A stretch of DNA of 22,003 bases. It comes from B1 sp044370475 (lineage in GTDB: Bacteria > Bacteroidota > Bacteroidia > UKL13-3). The notes beneath the pieces were generated by a model, which saw nothing but the letters and a program-made list of their open reading frames with translations, ran no database searches and was not told the DNA's origin. The DNA is taken from contig JBILVK010000049.1 in the NCBI GenBank assembly GCA_044370475.1, positions 1-22,003 on the forward strand. The letters run 5' to 3'. Positions within the stretch are counted from its first letter, which is position 1. Every line of letters starts with the position of its first letter. The translations under genes were made by a program, and so were the position numbers. Of the stretch, positions 6,834-15,757 are shown piece after piece.

Positions 6834-8282
6834 CTAAAATACCAAGGTTTGAATGCTGTGTGCGGCGCTATTGATTTGAACCATTTTATCGGCTACGTAC
6901 AAGGAATAGGTAAGGGCCTTTTCTCCTTTGTTTAAAACCACCACACTGGTTTTTCCTTCTGCATTTACAAAAGCTGCGGCTTGTAAGGTGCTTCTGCTGC
7001 TAGAGCAGGCAATTCTTTGGTCGCCGGGTCTAACGAATTTGCTAAAATGGCCTATGTAGTAGAAGGCATTGGTATAAATAATTTCACTGGTTTTTGTATT
7101 TACATGTACAGGTGCGAAGCAGAAATTTTTTACATGGTTTGGCCCACCGGTTTCATCTAAAAATATATTCCAATCTGTCCAGCCACAAACGCCTCTGTTA
7201 AAATCTTTTATCATAGCTTCTGCATAGTATTCGCCAATGTCCCAGTTCTTATATTTCTTTTTGTTGAACACTTCTTTACATCCTTCTGTAAAGATTAAAT
7301 GGGTATTTGGATACACTTGGTTCACCAATTCTACATTATCGTGTTGTTGCTTTGCACCTGTCCAGGTTTCATACCAATGGTAACCCACGCCCCACACATA
7401 GGCTGCGGCTTCTGGGTCGCTCAAAATGGTATTTGCTCTATGAAACAATAGGTCACGGTTGTGGTCCCAAACAATAATTTTCTTTTCTCCCAATCCTGCA
7501 TTTTTAAGCGTTGGTCCCAAGTAGGTTTTCAAGAAATCTCTTTCCTCTTCGGCTGTGTATATGCACGATTCCCATCTCTGTTTTGCCATGGGTTCGTTTT
7601 GAACCGAAAGCCCCCAAACAGGCACGCCTTCTTTTTCATAAGCCTGAACAAATTTTACAAAATAGTTAGACCAAGGCTGGTAGTATTCTTTCAATAATTT
7701 CCCTCCTTGCAACATGTTGTTGTTGTCTTTCATAAAAGCTGGAGGACTCCAAGGAGAAGCGTACAATTTCATTTGATTTTTGGAACTTGCAAAGGCTAGT
7801 TTAATCAATGGAATTCTGAAGTTTAAATCGTGACTAATATCAAATGAATTCAATTCTTTGTCGCCCTCTTTTACATAGGTATAACTGCCACTCGAAAAAT
7901 CGCAACTATGTATGTTGGTTCGTATAAGCGAATAGCCAATTCCTTTCTCTAAATCAAAAAATGATTCCAATAATTTCTGTTTGCTTTGATCCGATATTTT
8001 TCCAAAGGTTTCTGCGCTGGCATCGGTTATAGCTGCCCCTATACCGAGCATTTCTTGAAACTTTTTTGTGGGGTCAACCAACACAAAAATTTCAGTTTCT
8101 AAAGGTTGCCTTTGGGGGCTAAAAGTTAAGGTATCGGTTGCCGATATTTTAAATTCGGTATTCTTAGCAGTGGTAAATATTTTCACCTGTTGTGCGACAT
8201 GGTTTTGGGCTTGAACCGATGAAATTGGCAGGAAACAATGAAAAAATAGGAGACTGATTATGGGAAATATTTTTGTATACAT
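6834..8282 (-). CDS. GH30 family glucosylceramidase-like beta-glucosidase (periplasmic)
   Basis: A 482-residue secreted GH30 enzyme, a retaining (beta/alpha)8 hydrolase with a C-terminal beta-sandwich, expected to act on beta-glucosides or beta-glucans. The acid/base Glu230 is in S-V-Q-N-E-P and the nucleophile Glu333 in F-T-E-G. L-Y-A-S-P-W-S-P-P-A-F-M-K is the family's substrate-loop motif. I start it at the ATG at 8282: it gives a clean signal peptide (M-Y-T-K-I-F then a hydrophobic core, cleavage near V-Q-A/Q at residue 25). The frame can be extended to a TTG at 8333, but this adds a polar stretch before the signal. It follows the other GH30 gene by 60 bp and is the last gene of the unit. 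No lipobox is seen, unlike its neighbour. Linkage specificity (beta-1,6, beta-1,3 or glucosylceramide) is not decided. Confidence 0.92.
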   Translation of the reverse strand: MYTKIFPIISLLFFHCFLPISSVQAQNHVAQQVKIFTTAKNTEFKISATDTLTFSPQRQPLETEIFVLVDPTKKFQEMLGIGAAITDASAETFGKISDQSKQKLLESFFDLEKGIGYSLIRTNIHSCDFSSGSYTYVKEGDKELNSFDISHDLNFRIPLIKLAFASSKNQMKLYASPWSPPAFMKDNNNMLQGGKLLKEYYQPWSNYFVKFVQAYEKEGVPVWGLSVQNEPMAKQRWESCIYTAEEERDFLKTYLGPTLKNAGLGEKKIIVWDHNRDLLFHRANTILSDPEAAAYVWGVGYHWYETWTGAKQQHDNVELVNQVYPNTHLIFTEGCKEVFNKKKYKNWDIGEYYAEAMIKDFNRGVCGWTDWNIFLDETGGPNHVKNFCFAPVHVNTKTSEIIYTNAFYYIGHFSKFVRPGDQRIACSSSRSTLQAAAFVNAEGKTSVVVLNKGEKALTYSLYVADKMVQINSAAHSIQTLVF

Positions 8283-8342
8283 GAACAGGATATTTTGGGG
8301 TAATTTTATATGATGGTTTGATTGAGGATTCAAGAGAATTAT

Positions 8343-9785
8343 TTACCATTTAAAAGTTACCAAGGCACCCGCTTCAATGTCATAGTTAAACGATTGGTTG
8401 TTTAGGGTTACTTGTATTTTTTGGGTATTCGATTGGTGGTTATAGGCTAGTAAAACCTTGGTTCCATCTGGATTTAAATAGGCAATCTGAGAAAATCCTT
8501 GAGCTCTAGAATCCATTGTTTCTAATCGTTTGGCTTTATCTTGCACAAATTTGGAAGCATGTCCAAGTAAAAAATATTCTACATTCTTATCAATAATTTG
8601 GGAGCCCGAGTTAATGGTTATTACGCCTCTGCAATCTTGACAACCTCCATTTTTAGGGCCATGGTTTTCATCCAAGGCCAAGTTCCAAAATAGCACAGTT
8701 TTAGCACCATTTCTGGGTGAACCAATCATTAGGTTTTCGGCATTCCAAGCTAGGTTATTTCCGAAGTCAGATGAAAAATCACCACCTGAACATTCTGTAA
8801 AATAAATACCTTTATCGGGGTAATTGTTTTGCACTTGGCTCATAGCACTTACATTGCCTCCGTAGCAATGAAAGGCTGTTCCAGCTATATATTTCCTCGC
8901 GCTCGAGTCGGCCAAAATGGTCAAGGGATAATCGGGTCTATCCCAGTTATGGTCGTATATAATAATTTTAGTACTGATATTGTTGTTGGCAAAGGCAGGG
9001 CCTAAATTGTTTTTAATAAATTTTGTTTGGGCAACTGCCGACATTTCCGTGCTCATGTAAGATGCGGCAAAAAGGGGTTCATTTTGAATGGTAATGGCAT
9101 CTATTTGAATGCCATTTTGTTTAAAGGCTTGTATATATTTTACAAAATAATTGGCATAGGTTTGATAGAATGCAGTATCCACTTTGCCTCCATTGGTAAG
9201 GCTTTTGTTGGATTTCATCCAAGCGGGAGCACTCCAAGGAGATCCCATTAATTTAATCCCTGGATTGATGGCTAAAATTTCTTTTAATACTGGTATGAGG
9301 GTAGCTTGTTCTGTTTCTATAGAGAAATAAGTAAGCAATAAATCCTGCTGGGAAGTTGCAATATCGTTGTAGGTAAAGTTATTTAATGAGAAATCGGAGG
9401 CACCCATGGTAAGGCGCAGGTATTTAAGTCCGATGCCTTCAATTGGGTCAAATAAATCTTTTAGAATGGCACTTCTTTGGGAAGCCGATAAGTTCATTAA
9501 TACATGCGCAGATGATCCAGTTAGCGCCGCACCAAAACCTTCCATTTCTTGTTTGGTTTGAGCCAAATTAAGCTCAATATTTAGGTTGGCAGTTACCTTG
9601 TCTTGAAACTTGATATTATAGGCTTTTTTGAATAATTTTAAGGAGCCATTGTGGTTGGTGGTATATACTTCAATGGTTCCATCTGTAGGGTATTTAGTAC
9701 CCTTTGGCACCAATATTTCTTTTCCCTTACAGCTCACCTGCATCAACACAAGGAATACAAAAAAATGAATAAAATTACCTTTCAT
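8343..9785 (-). CDS. GH30 family beta-glucanase/beta-glucosidase (probable lipoprotein)
   Basis: A 480-residue GH30 enzyme paralogous to its downstream neighbour but clearly diverged. Acid/base Glu236 lies in I-Q-N-E-P and nucleophile Glu331 in F-T-E-C; M-G-S-P-W-S-A-P-A-W-M-K matches the family loop. The ATG at 9785 gives a short signal with Cys19 in M-Q-V-S-C-K-G-K, a plausible lipobox, so it is probably membrane-anchored. A longer frame back to a TTG at 9926 is rejected because it reads through a strong terminator hairpin (9840-9879). The gene would therefore be expressed from its own weak promoter or by read-through from the SusCD genes. Family GH30 members in beta-1,6-glucan loci of Bacteroides provide the closest functional precedent; that is inference here. 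Confidence 0.92.
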   Translation of the reverse strand: MKGNFIHFFVFLVLMQVSCKGKEILVPKGTKYPTDGTIEVYTTNHNGSLKLFKKAYNIKFQDKVTANLNIELNLAQTKQEMEGFGAALTGSSAHVLMNLSASQRSAILKDLFDPIEGIGLKYLRLTMGASDFSLNNFTYNDIATSQQDLLLTYFSIETEQATLIPVLKEILAINPGIKLMGSPWSAPAWMKSNKSLTNGGKVDTAFYQTYANYFVKYIQAFKQNGIQIDAITIQNEPLFAASYMSTEMSAVAQTKFIKNNLGPAFANNNISTKIIIYDHNWDRPDYPLTILADSSARKYIAGTAFHCYGGNVSAMSQVQNNYPDKGIYFTECSGGDFSSDFGNNLAWNAENLMIGSPRNGAKTVLFWNLALDENHGPKNGGCQDCRGVITINSGSQIIDKNVEYFLLGHASKFVQDKAKRLETMDSRAQGFSQIAYLNPDGTKVLLAYNHQSNTQKIQVTLNNQSFNYDIEAGALVTFKW

Positions 9786-9808
9786 AAAATTGATTTTAAC
9801 GATTATTC

Positions 9809-9839
9809 CAAAGTTGAGCATAATAATTGGGTACGCAAT
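9809..9839 (-). promoter_or_regulatory. Putative Bacteroidota promoter for the GH30 pair
   Basis: On the minus strand CAACTTTG (9816-9809) differs by one base from the -7 consensus TAnnTTTG, and an ATTG (9839-9836) lies about 19 bases upstream as a -33 element. It begins directly after the terminator and leaves a leader of about 20 nt before the ATG at 9785. Confidence 0.3.
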
Positions 9840-9879
9840 AAAAAAGCAATGGGAATAATAATTCCCACTGCCTTTTTTT
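9840..9879 (-). terminator. Strong bidirectional intrinsic terminator
   Basis: GCAATGGGAAT (9846-9856) and ATTCCCACTGC (9861-9871) form an 11-bp stem with one mismatch around a four-base loop. On the minus strand it is followed by TTTTTTATT and preceded by seven A. It lies 110-150 bp downstream of the carbohydrate-binding protein gene and 55 bp upstream of the GH30 start, so it would end or attenuate the SusC-SusD transcript. Confidence 0.85.
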
Positions 9880-9988
9880 AAATAATTATAGAACTCATCC
9901 CTTTTAAACAAATCACACTCATTCAAACTCTAAACTCTTGTACTTTATAAAGCAATGAAAATTTGGGATGAGATTCTATAATGCGGTT

Positions 9989-10984
9989 TTAGTCAACTAA
10001 AAATCTTTGAACAGATTTGCTGTTGTTGTTGCTAACTTCTAATAAATAAATGCCTTGGCTTAATCCTTCTACAGAAATTCTTTTGTTGATGCTAACTTCA
10101 TTTCTTTTAACCAATTCAGAAGAGATCATTTGACCATTGATAGAATAAATATTGAAGGTGATATCTTCTTTGTTAACTGATTCAAATCTTACGTTAATAA
10201 AATCATGAGAAGTGGTAGGATATACCGAGAAGTTAAATTGTTTGTCAACTGAAGTAAAACCGGTAGTGGTAGTGATTGTACAAGTATTGAATTTGTAGTT
10301 AGGCAAAGTACCTGCAGATGTAATAGTATCAATTCTGTATAAACGGTTGTGCGACTTTGCATCAGCGCAAGGAGCGTTAGGAGATTCGTCTTTACCCCAT
10401 GAATCGCCATTCAAGAATTTGTATTGCAATTTTAAGATAGAGCTTAATACGTTAGCTTCTACTTTGTATACTGTACCATTGTATTTTGTTAAAGCTGTAA
10501 AGCTAGGATTCCAGCCATTGAAGTTACCAGCAACATGCACACCACTTGTAGCAACAGTTGAATCAGCCATGTCTACATAGAAGGTAATTTTTTTTATTGC
10601 AACAGTTGTTGGGCAACCACCAAACAATACTGCTGGAACGGTGATGTCGCTTAAAGGAGCAGTTAAAATTCTGTTACCGCTGTTACCAGTTGTACAATCG
10701 CCAGTTGGTTTAGTCTCTTCAGATCCCCAAGAATTTCCATTCATAAATTTGTACTCAATGTCATCACCTGGTTTTGCCACGATGGTACATGCGTAAATGT
10801 TGTTTCCTTCAGGTAACATAGTTGTTGCAGAAGGGTTCCAGCCATTAAAGCCACCCACTATGTGCACGCTATCAGCCGATACGGTTTTACCTGTCATGTC
10901 TACCTTAATGGTAACGTTAACAGTTTGTGCTTGCATTACAAATGCAGCAATTAGAAATGAAAATAGTAAATTGATTTTTTTCAT
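9989..10984 (-). CDS. Secreted protein with two CBM-like E-set domains and a T9SS tail
   Basis: A 331-residue exported protein: signal peptide (1-19, cleaving near M-Q-A/Q), two homologous immunoglobulin-like starch/glycogen-binding type domains (about 22-122 and 130-236), and a type IX secretion C-terminal sorting domain (about 245-331, with F-S-V-Y-P-T-T and a G-I-Y-L-L-E-V ending). Both domains share F-N-G-W-N-P (W49, W158) and a G-x-S-W-G (W86, W196), a repeat period of about 110 residues; such exposed Trp pairs bind glucan in CBM48/CBM20-like folds. It sits 48 bp after susD, the place where a SusE/SusF-like surface glycan-binding protein is usually found, so it likely holds substrate at the cell surface. 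No catalytic motif is seen. Ligand identity is inferred. Confidence 0.85.
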   Translation of the reverse strand: MKKINLLFSFLIAAFVMQAQTVNVTIKVDMTGKTVSADSVHIVGGFNGWNPSATTMLPEGNNIYACTIVAKPGDDIEYKFMNGNSWGSEETKPTGDCTTGNSGNRILTAPLSDITVPAVLFGGCPTTVAIKKITFYVDMADSTVATSGVHVAGNFNGWNPSFTALTKYNGTVYKVEANVLSSILKLQYKFLNGDSWGKDESPNAPCADAKSHNRLYRIDTITSAGTLPNYKFNTCTITTTTGFTSVDKQFNFSVYPTTSHDFINVRFESVNKEDITFNIYSINGQMISSELVKRNEVSINKRISVEGLSQGIYLLEVSNNNSKSVQRFLVD

Positions 10985-11032
10985 GTTTTTGTTGTTTTTG
11001 ATTGTTATTGATTTAGAAATTGAGTCTGCGTT

Positions 11033-12469
11033 TTAATAGCCTGGGTTTTGAGTGAGTTTAGGGTTTCTGTCTAGTTCCACCTGCGGAATTGGAAGCAATA
11101 AACCTTTAGCACTTAGGTTGTAGTTTAATCCAAGATTGTTCATGGTTGTTATGGCATTACCACTGCGTTTTAGGTCGAACCAACGAAGACCTTCAAAGGC
11201 AAGTTCCAAGCGACGTTCGTTGGCTATGGCTTCCTTTAATTCGGGTTGAGAATTGGCAGCGGTGTTTGGTAGCAAAGCGCGTGTTCTAATTAGGTTTAAA
11301 TCCTCTTTTGCACCACTTGTATTGCCTAATTCATTTTTGGCCTCTGCCTGCAACAAAATGATATCTGCCAAACGAATGAGTATATTGTTATCGCTGCGAC
11401 CTGCACTAGCAGTTCTTTGCTTGAAAGGGAATGGCAAAGTATCATTTGGATAATGTGAATCCTTCCATGGTATTTTAGTTTCAAAAAGAATGGACGACTT
11501 AAACCTTACTGTATCGCCAGCCGCATTAAATGCAGCAATCAGGTTGTTTGAAGGCGTATTAAATTTTTTCCATGAAGAAGGGTTCATTGAAGGAGGAAGC
11601 CACAGCATAGGTCCCCAATTGGCCTGCTCTCCAGAATTGATAAATTGAATTTCGAAAATAGATTCTGTGGAGTTTTTGTGTTTGCCATCCCACAAGTAAT
11701 CATAATCAGTTAATAATTTGTAGGCAGTGCTCGAGGTTACGTCTTGGGAGTATTGTAAAACCAAAGACCATTCTGGATTCGGTTTTTGGGCATAAGTCCT
11801 TGCTAACATGGCAAAGCATGCACCCTTTGTAGCACGTTGCTTTCCTTGGGGATGTTGCACTGGAAGTCTGTCGGCAGCAAATTTTAAATCGGCAATAATC
11901 GCATCAAAAATGGTTGTTACACTGCTACGTGGTTGATAAATTACTGAAGGGTCAGTAGAGGTTACCTTGTGTAAAATTAGAGGTACCTCGCCAAATAAAT
12001 TTACCAATTGAAAGTAATGAAAGGCTCTAATGAAGGAAGCTTCTCCCAATATTTCTTGTTTTCTTTGTTCACTTAAATCAAGAGAATTAATGTTTACCAC
12101 ATTGTCTAAAACTGCGTTGGTTCTGCCTATGGCATCGTACAAATAATTCCAATCTCTGCTTACATTAGCGTTTAAGGCAGTAGTAGTAAATTCATCCAAT
12201 TGAAAATTATTGGGATTATCTCCACCTGCGTAGCAATTATCAGAAACTACATCATTGTTGATATAATAATCGAATACATAATATTCAGATTGAAAATTGT
12301 TGTAGCAAGCAATAATTCCTGATTCTGCATCAGCACCAGTTTGAAAAAAGTTCCCTTCAGATACATCCGAAATTGGCTTTTTGTTTAGGAAGTCCTTCTT
12401 ACAGGCACCAAAAGTTAAGGCAACTAAAAATAGAAACGAAAGTGTATAGCTTTTAAATATTCTGTTCAT
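11033..12469 (-). CDS. susD: RagB/SusD-family outer-membrane lipoprotein
   Basis: A 478-residue SusD homologue, the surface glycan-binding lid that closes the partner SusC channel. The signal peptide ends in T-F-G-A-C23, and the following K-K-D-F-L-N-K-K-P is the usual SusD start, so Cys23 should be lipidated. Tetratricopeptide-like helices follow, and conserved C-terminal features are present: I-L-L-R-L/I-R-L-A-D-I-I-L-L-Q-A-E-A-K-N-E-L, then E-R-R-L-E-L-A-F-E-G-L-R-W-F-D-L-K-R near residue 430, and the N-P-K-L-T-Q-N-P-G-Y ending. The ATG is 12 bp after the susC stop, so the two are translated from one message. Ligand specificity cannot be read from the sequence. Confidence 0.96.
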   Translation of the reverse strand: MNRIFKSYTLSFLFLVALTFGACKKDFLNKKPISDVSEGNFFQTGADAESGIIACYNNFQSEYYVFDYYINNDVVSDNCYAGGDNPNNFQLDEFTTTALNANVSRDWNYLYDAIGRTNAVLDNVVNINSLDLSEQRKQEILGEASFIRAFHYFQLVNLFGEVPLILHKVTSTDPSVIYQPRSSVTTIFDAIIADLKFAADRLPVQHPQGKQRATKGACFAMLARTYAQKPNPEWSLVLQYSQDVTSSTAYKLLTDYDYLWDGKHKNSTESIFEIQFINSGEQANWGPMLWLPPSMNPSSWKKFNTPSNNLIAAFNAAGDTVRFKSSILFETKIPWKDSHYPNDTLPFPFKQRTASAGRSDNNILIRLADIILLQAEAKNELGNTSGAKEDLNLIRTRALLPNTAANSQPELKEAIANERRLELAFEGLRWFDLKRSGNAITTMNNLGLNYNLSAKGLLLPIPQVELDRNPKLTQNPGY

Positions 12470-12481
12470 GTGTTGGTTCTC

Positions 12482-15424
12482 CTAAAATTCAATTTTTAAA
12501 CCGCCAATAAAAGATCTGTATTGAGGATAGGTTCCATAATCTATCCCTTGTGAAATGCTGTTGTTTCCATCTCTATTTACTTCTGGGTCGTATCCGCTGT
12601 ATTTGGTTAATACCCATAAATTTTGACCGCTTACATACACATCAAATTTGGAAAGTTTTAAGCGTGGCAACCATTTCAATGGTAAATGGTAAGAGAGTGT
12701 TATATTTCTCAATCTCAAATAAGAACCATCTTCAATAAAGCGATCACTGATTCTACTGTTTTTGTCTGGGTCACCAAACATAGCAATGGGCATATCTGTG
12801 ATATCACCAGGTTTTCTCCATCTGTTGAGTGTGCTTGTGCTGGCATTTTTCACATCCGACATTCCTTCTGTTTCAATGCGGGTAGCGTTTAGAACTTGGT
12901 TGCCATAACATGCTTGAAACAAGAAATCCAAGTCGAAATTTTTATAGCTCAAGGTATTGTTTAAACCGGCAATAAATATAGGGTTTGCATTTCCAATTAC
13001 TTTGCGGTCTGCATCCGTTATTTGTCCGTCGCCATTCAAATCTTTAAACACCACATTGCCTGTCTGTGGGTCAATTCCCTCACTCACAAAACCATAAAAC
13101 TGTCCTATTGAACCACCTTGTTTTAGCATAACCGAGTAGCCTCTTTCAGGAATATCACCAGCGTAAATTATTTTGTCTTCGCCACCAATATTTATGATTT
13201 TGTTTTTGTTGTTAGAGATGTTAAAATTGGTTATCCAAGTAAAATTTGCTTTGGCAATGTTTTTGGTTTTAATGGCAAACTCCAATCCTCTATTTTCTAT
13301 TTCACCAATGTTTTGGATTCCACTGCTAAAACCTGTGGTTCTTGGTAAATCTACATTTACCAAGAGGTTGTTTGTTCTTTTTACATAATAATCGGCTGTA
13401 ATGGTAATGGCATAGTTTAAGAAACTGTAATCAAAACCAATATCAAACTGAGTTGTGCTTTCCCATTTTAAACTATTATTGCCAATGGTAGAAGGGCGCG
13501 TGCCAGGGTAAATAGTGCCGTTAAAGTTATAGCTTGAACCCAATGAATACAGTCCAAAAGAAGCATAATCACCAATATTTTGGTTACCTGTTGTGCCTAA
13601 GCTCAGGCGCAATTTTAGATCGTCGATCCATTTGGTTTCAGGGATAAAACTTTCCTCCGAAATACGCCAACCCACAGAGGCCGATGGGAAATAGCCATAG
13701 CGGTTGTCGGCGCCAAATCTAGATGATCCATCGCAACGCAAATTCACTTCTGCCAAGTATTTGTCTTGGAACTTATAGGATACCCTACCTAAATAAGAAA
13801 GCAATGCCCATTCTGAAGCGCTAGAAGAAGCGTCTATTTTGCGGCTTCCAGCATTTAAGGTGCTCACTGCAGCATTTGGATATCCATTTACATTGCCACC
13901 AGTTGATTCATATCTGCTGGCTTGCGCAGTATAGCCACCCAAGAAATTGAAATCGTGTTTACCAAAAGCTTTCTTATAGGTAAGTGTGTTTTCAGAAAGC
14001 CACACCAATTGTTGTCCTGTATTAGAATAACCAATTCCATTTAAGCTTCTGCCATATTGTGTTCTAAATGGATCTAAAAAATAATCGGTTTTGGTAGTAA
14101 ACGCTTCCACATTGAAAGAGCTTTTAAAAGTTAAGTTTTTGATGATATCGTATTCAGCAAAAAAGCTACCTACAAATCGTTTGGTATTGGTGGTATTGAT
14201 AGGAGCTTCAATATTGGCAATTGGATTTTCCCAAGCTTGCAATGGGTTTACTGTATACGTTCCATTTGGGTTGTAGATGCCAATTAAGGTAGGTGTAGAT
14301 AGCGCTCCCAATACCACTCCGCCTTGGTTTACGCGACTGTTATCGGGTACGTTTTTGAAGTTGATATTTGATACGGCAATATTGGTTCCCACACGCAAGT
14401 TTTGTTTCACCTCATTGGTCATGTTTATTCTGGCTCCTGTGCGCTCATAACCTGAGTTTTTAACAATTCCATCCTGACTCTGTTTGTTAATAGAGTAGTA
14501 GTAGCGGCTTTTGTTGGTTCCACCAGAAAGAGAAATTTGAAAGTTAGACTGCGGAGCTGTTCTATAAATTTCCTTTTGCCAATTGGTGTTTGTTGTATAA
14601 TCAGCTTGGTTCAGGCGTGCAGAACCTCCGGCATTGATGTACTCTTCATTGATTAAATCAATATAATCAGTGGTACCTAATACTGGAAGCATTTTGGTTA
14701 TTTTACTGGTACCATAAGAATAATTTACGCTTACCACCGGTTTGTTGGGTGTTCCCAATTTGGTGGTAATTAAAACCACGCCATTTGCTGCCCGGGCTCC
14801 ATAAATGGCAGCAGCAGAAGCATCTTTTAATACCTCTATCGATGCAATATCAGAAGGATTTATTCCTTCAGGTGAAAGCAATGGAATTCCATCCAATACA
14901 TATAAAGGCTCGTTTCCGGCAGATAACGAAGTGGTTCCCCTCACGCGAATACTTAATTCGTTTCCAGGTTTTCCTGAATACTGCAACACCTGAACTCCGG
15001 CTGCTTGCCCTTGCAAGGCATTTTCAATTCTAGTGATTGGTCTTTTATCTAAGTCTTTACCCGAAACTGAAGAAATAGATCCGGTAATGTCTTTGCGCGA
15101 TTTGGTACCATAACCAACTACCACTGCTTCTTGCAGCTGCTCAGCACTTAAACTTAATTGAATGTCTATTTTCAAGGCATTACCTACTGCTACTTCCTTG
15201 GATTGATATCCTGTATAACGCACTATTAAGATGTTCCCTGGCTTGGCCTCAAGGCTAAATTTACCCATAGCATCTGTTGCTGTCCCTTTCTGACTGTTCT
15301 TAATCATTACAGTTGCGCCAATTAAGGCTTCTCCATTTTTAGAGTCGCTAACAGTTCCGGTAATAACCTGAGCGGAGAGGAAACTGCTTAATAGAATAGA
15401 AATAGTAGTAAAGAGTAATCTCAT
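12482..15424 (-). CDS. susC: SusC/RagA-family TonB-dependent outer-membrane transporter
   Basis: A 980-residue outer-membrane transporter importing oligosaccharides with TonB energy. It has a signal peptide (1-18), a carboxypeptidase regulatory-like beta-sandwich (about 20-95), a TonB-box-like E-A-V-V-V-G-Y-G-T (about 99-107), the plug (A-L-Q-G-Q-A-A-G-V-Q-V to V-L-K-D-A-S-A-A-A-I-Y-G-A-R-A-A-N-G), and the 22-strand barrel ending in an aromatic residue (I-E-F). There is no STN (secretin/TonB N-terminal) domain, so it is not expected to signal through an anti-sigma factor; regulation should come from the adjacent propeller sensor. The start ATG at 15424 is preceded by AAAAGGAATAT, a rare good Shine-Dalgarno for this window. 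It is the first gene of the locus, behind a well-formed promoter. Confidence 0.97.
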   Translation of the reverse strand: MRLLFTTISILLSSFLSAQVITGTVSDSKNGEALIGATVMIKNSQKGTATDAMGKFSLEAKPGNILIVRYTGYQSKEVAVGNALKIDIQLSLSAEQLQEAVVVGYGTKSRKDITGSISSVSGKDLDKRPITRIENALQGQAAGVQVLQYSGKPGNELSIRVRGTTSLSAGNEPLYVLDGIPLLSPEGINPSDIASIEVLKDASAAAIYGARAANGVVLITTKLGTPNKPVVSVNYSYGTSKITKMLPVLGTTDYIDLINEEYINAGGSARLNQADYTTNTNWQKEIYRTAPQSNFQISLSGGTNKSRYYYSINKQSQDGIVKNSGYERTGARINMTNEVKQNLRVGTNIAVSNINFKNVPDNSRVNQGGVVLGALSTPTLIGIYNPNGTYTVNPLQAWENPIANIEAPINTTNTKRFVGSFFAEYDIIKNLTFKSSFNVEAFTTKTDYFLDPFRTQYGRSLNGIGYSNTGQQLVWLSENTLTYKKAFGKHDFNFLGGYTAQASRYESTGGNVNGYPNAAVSTLNAGSRKIDASSSASEWALLSYLGRVSYKFQDKYLAEVNLRCDGSSRFGADNRYGYFPSASVGWRISEESFIPETKWIDDLKLRLSLGTTGNQNIGDYASFGLYSLGSSYNFNGTIYPGTRPSTIGNNSLKWESTTQFDIGFDYSFLNYAITITADYYVKRTNNLLVNVDLPRTTGFSSGIQNIGEIENRGLEFAIKTKNIAKANFTWITNFNISNNKNKIINIGGEDKIIYAGDIPERGYSVMLKQGGSIGQFYGFVSEGIDPQTGNVVFKDLNGDGQITDADRKVIGNANPIFIAGLNNTLSYKNFDLDFLFQACYGNQVLNATRIETEGMSDVKNASTSTLNRWRKPGDITDMPIAMFGDPDKNSRISDRFIEDGSYLRLRNITLSYHLPLKWLPRLKLSKFDVYVSGQNLWVLTKYSGYDPEVNRDGNNSISQGIDYGTYPQYRSFIGGLKIEF

Positions 15425-15616
15425 ATATTCCTTTTTTAAATGATTTTTTTACCTGACAATGCCGAACATTTTCTGTCATTCAACCCTGACTTTTTACACC
15501 TTGTACGCTTTGCTTGTGTGTGCTTGAGCCTATCAATTTTTAAATAAATAGCTGAAAAACAGATAAATAAAACGGATTTGAGCTTCTATAGCTTCAACCT
15601 ATTTTAATTGTTAACT

Positions 15617-15666
15617 CAAATTTAGGGGTAAAATCATGTTTATGACAAAAATATGCACCTGACAAA
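15617..15666 (-). promoter_or_regulatory. susC operon promoter with direct-repeat operator candidate
   Basis: The minus strand carries TAAATTTG (15624-15617), an exact TAnnTTTG -7 element, 21 bases after a TTTG (15649-15646). The predicted start leaves a leader of about 185 nt before susC. Two copies of TTTGTCA (15649-15643 and 15666-15660) lie 17 bp apart, one covering the -33 element; this is a plausible binding site for an activator. The rest of the 333-bp gap (15425-15757) shows only A/T-rich sequence. Confidence 0.6.
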
Positions 15667-15757
15667 TACTCTTCATTTCAAAAAAAAATGAGGTTTGATG
15701 TAGACTCAATCTAAATAGAAAAGTACTTGGAGATGGAAATGGGGGTAATAAGGCGAA

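Noticed and set aside
8283..8333. N-terminal extension of the periplasmic GH30 to a TTG codon
   Set aside because: It adds 17 mostly polar residues before an otherwise well-formed signal peptide that begins at the ATG at 8282.
9786..9926. N-terminal extension of the lipoprotein GH30 to a TTG codon
   Set aside because: It would read through an 11-bp terminator hairpin with T run, and the ATG at 9785 already gives a signal with a lipobox.
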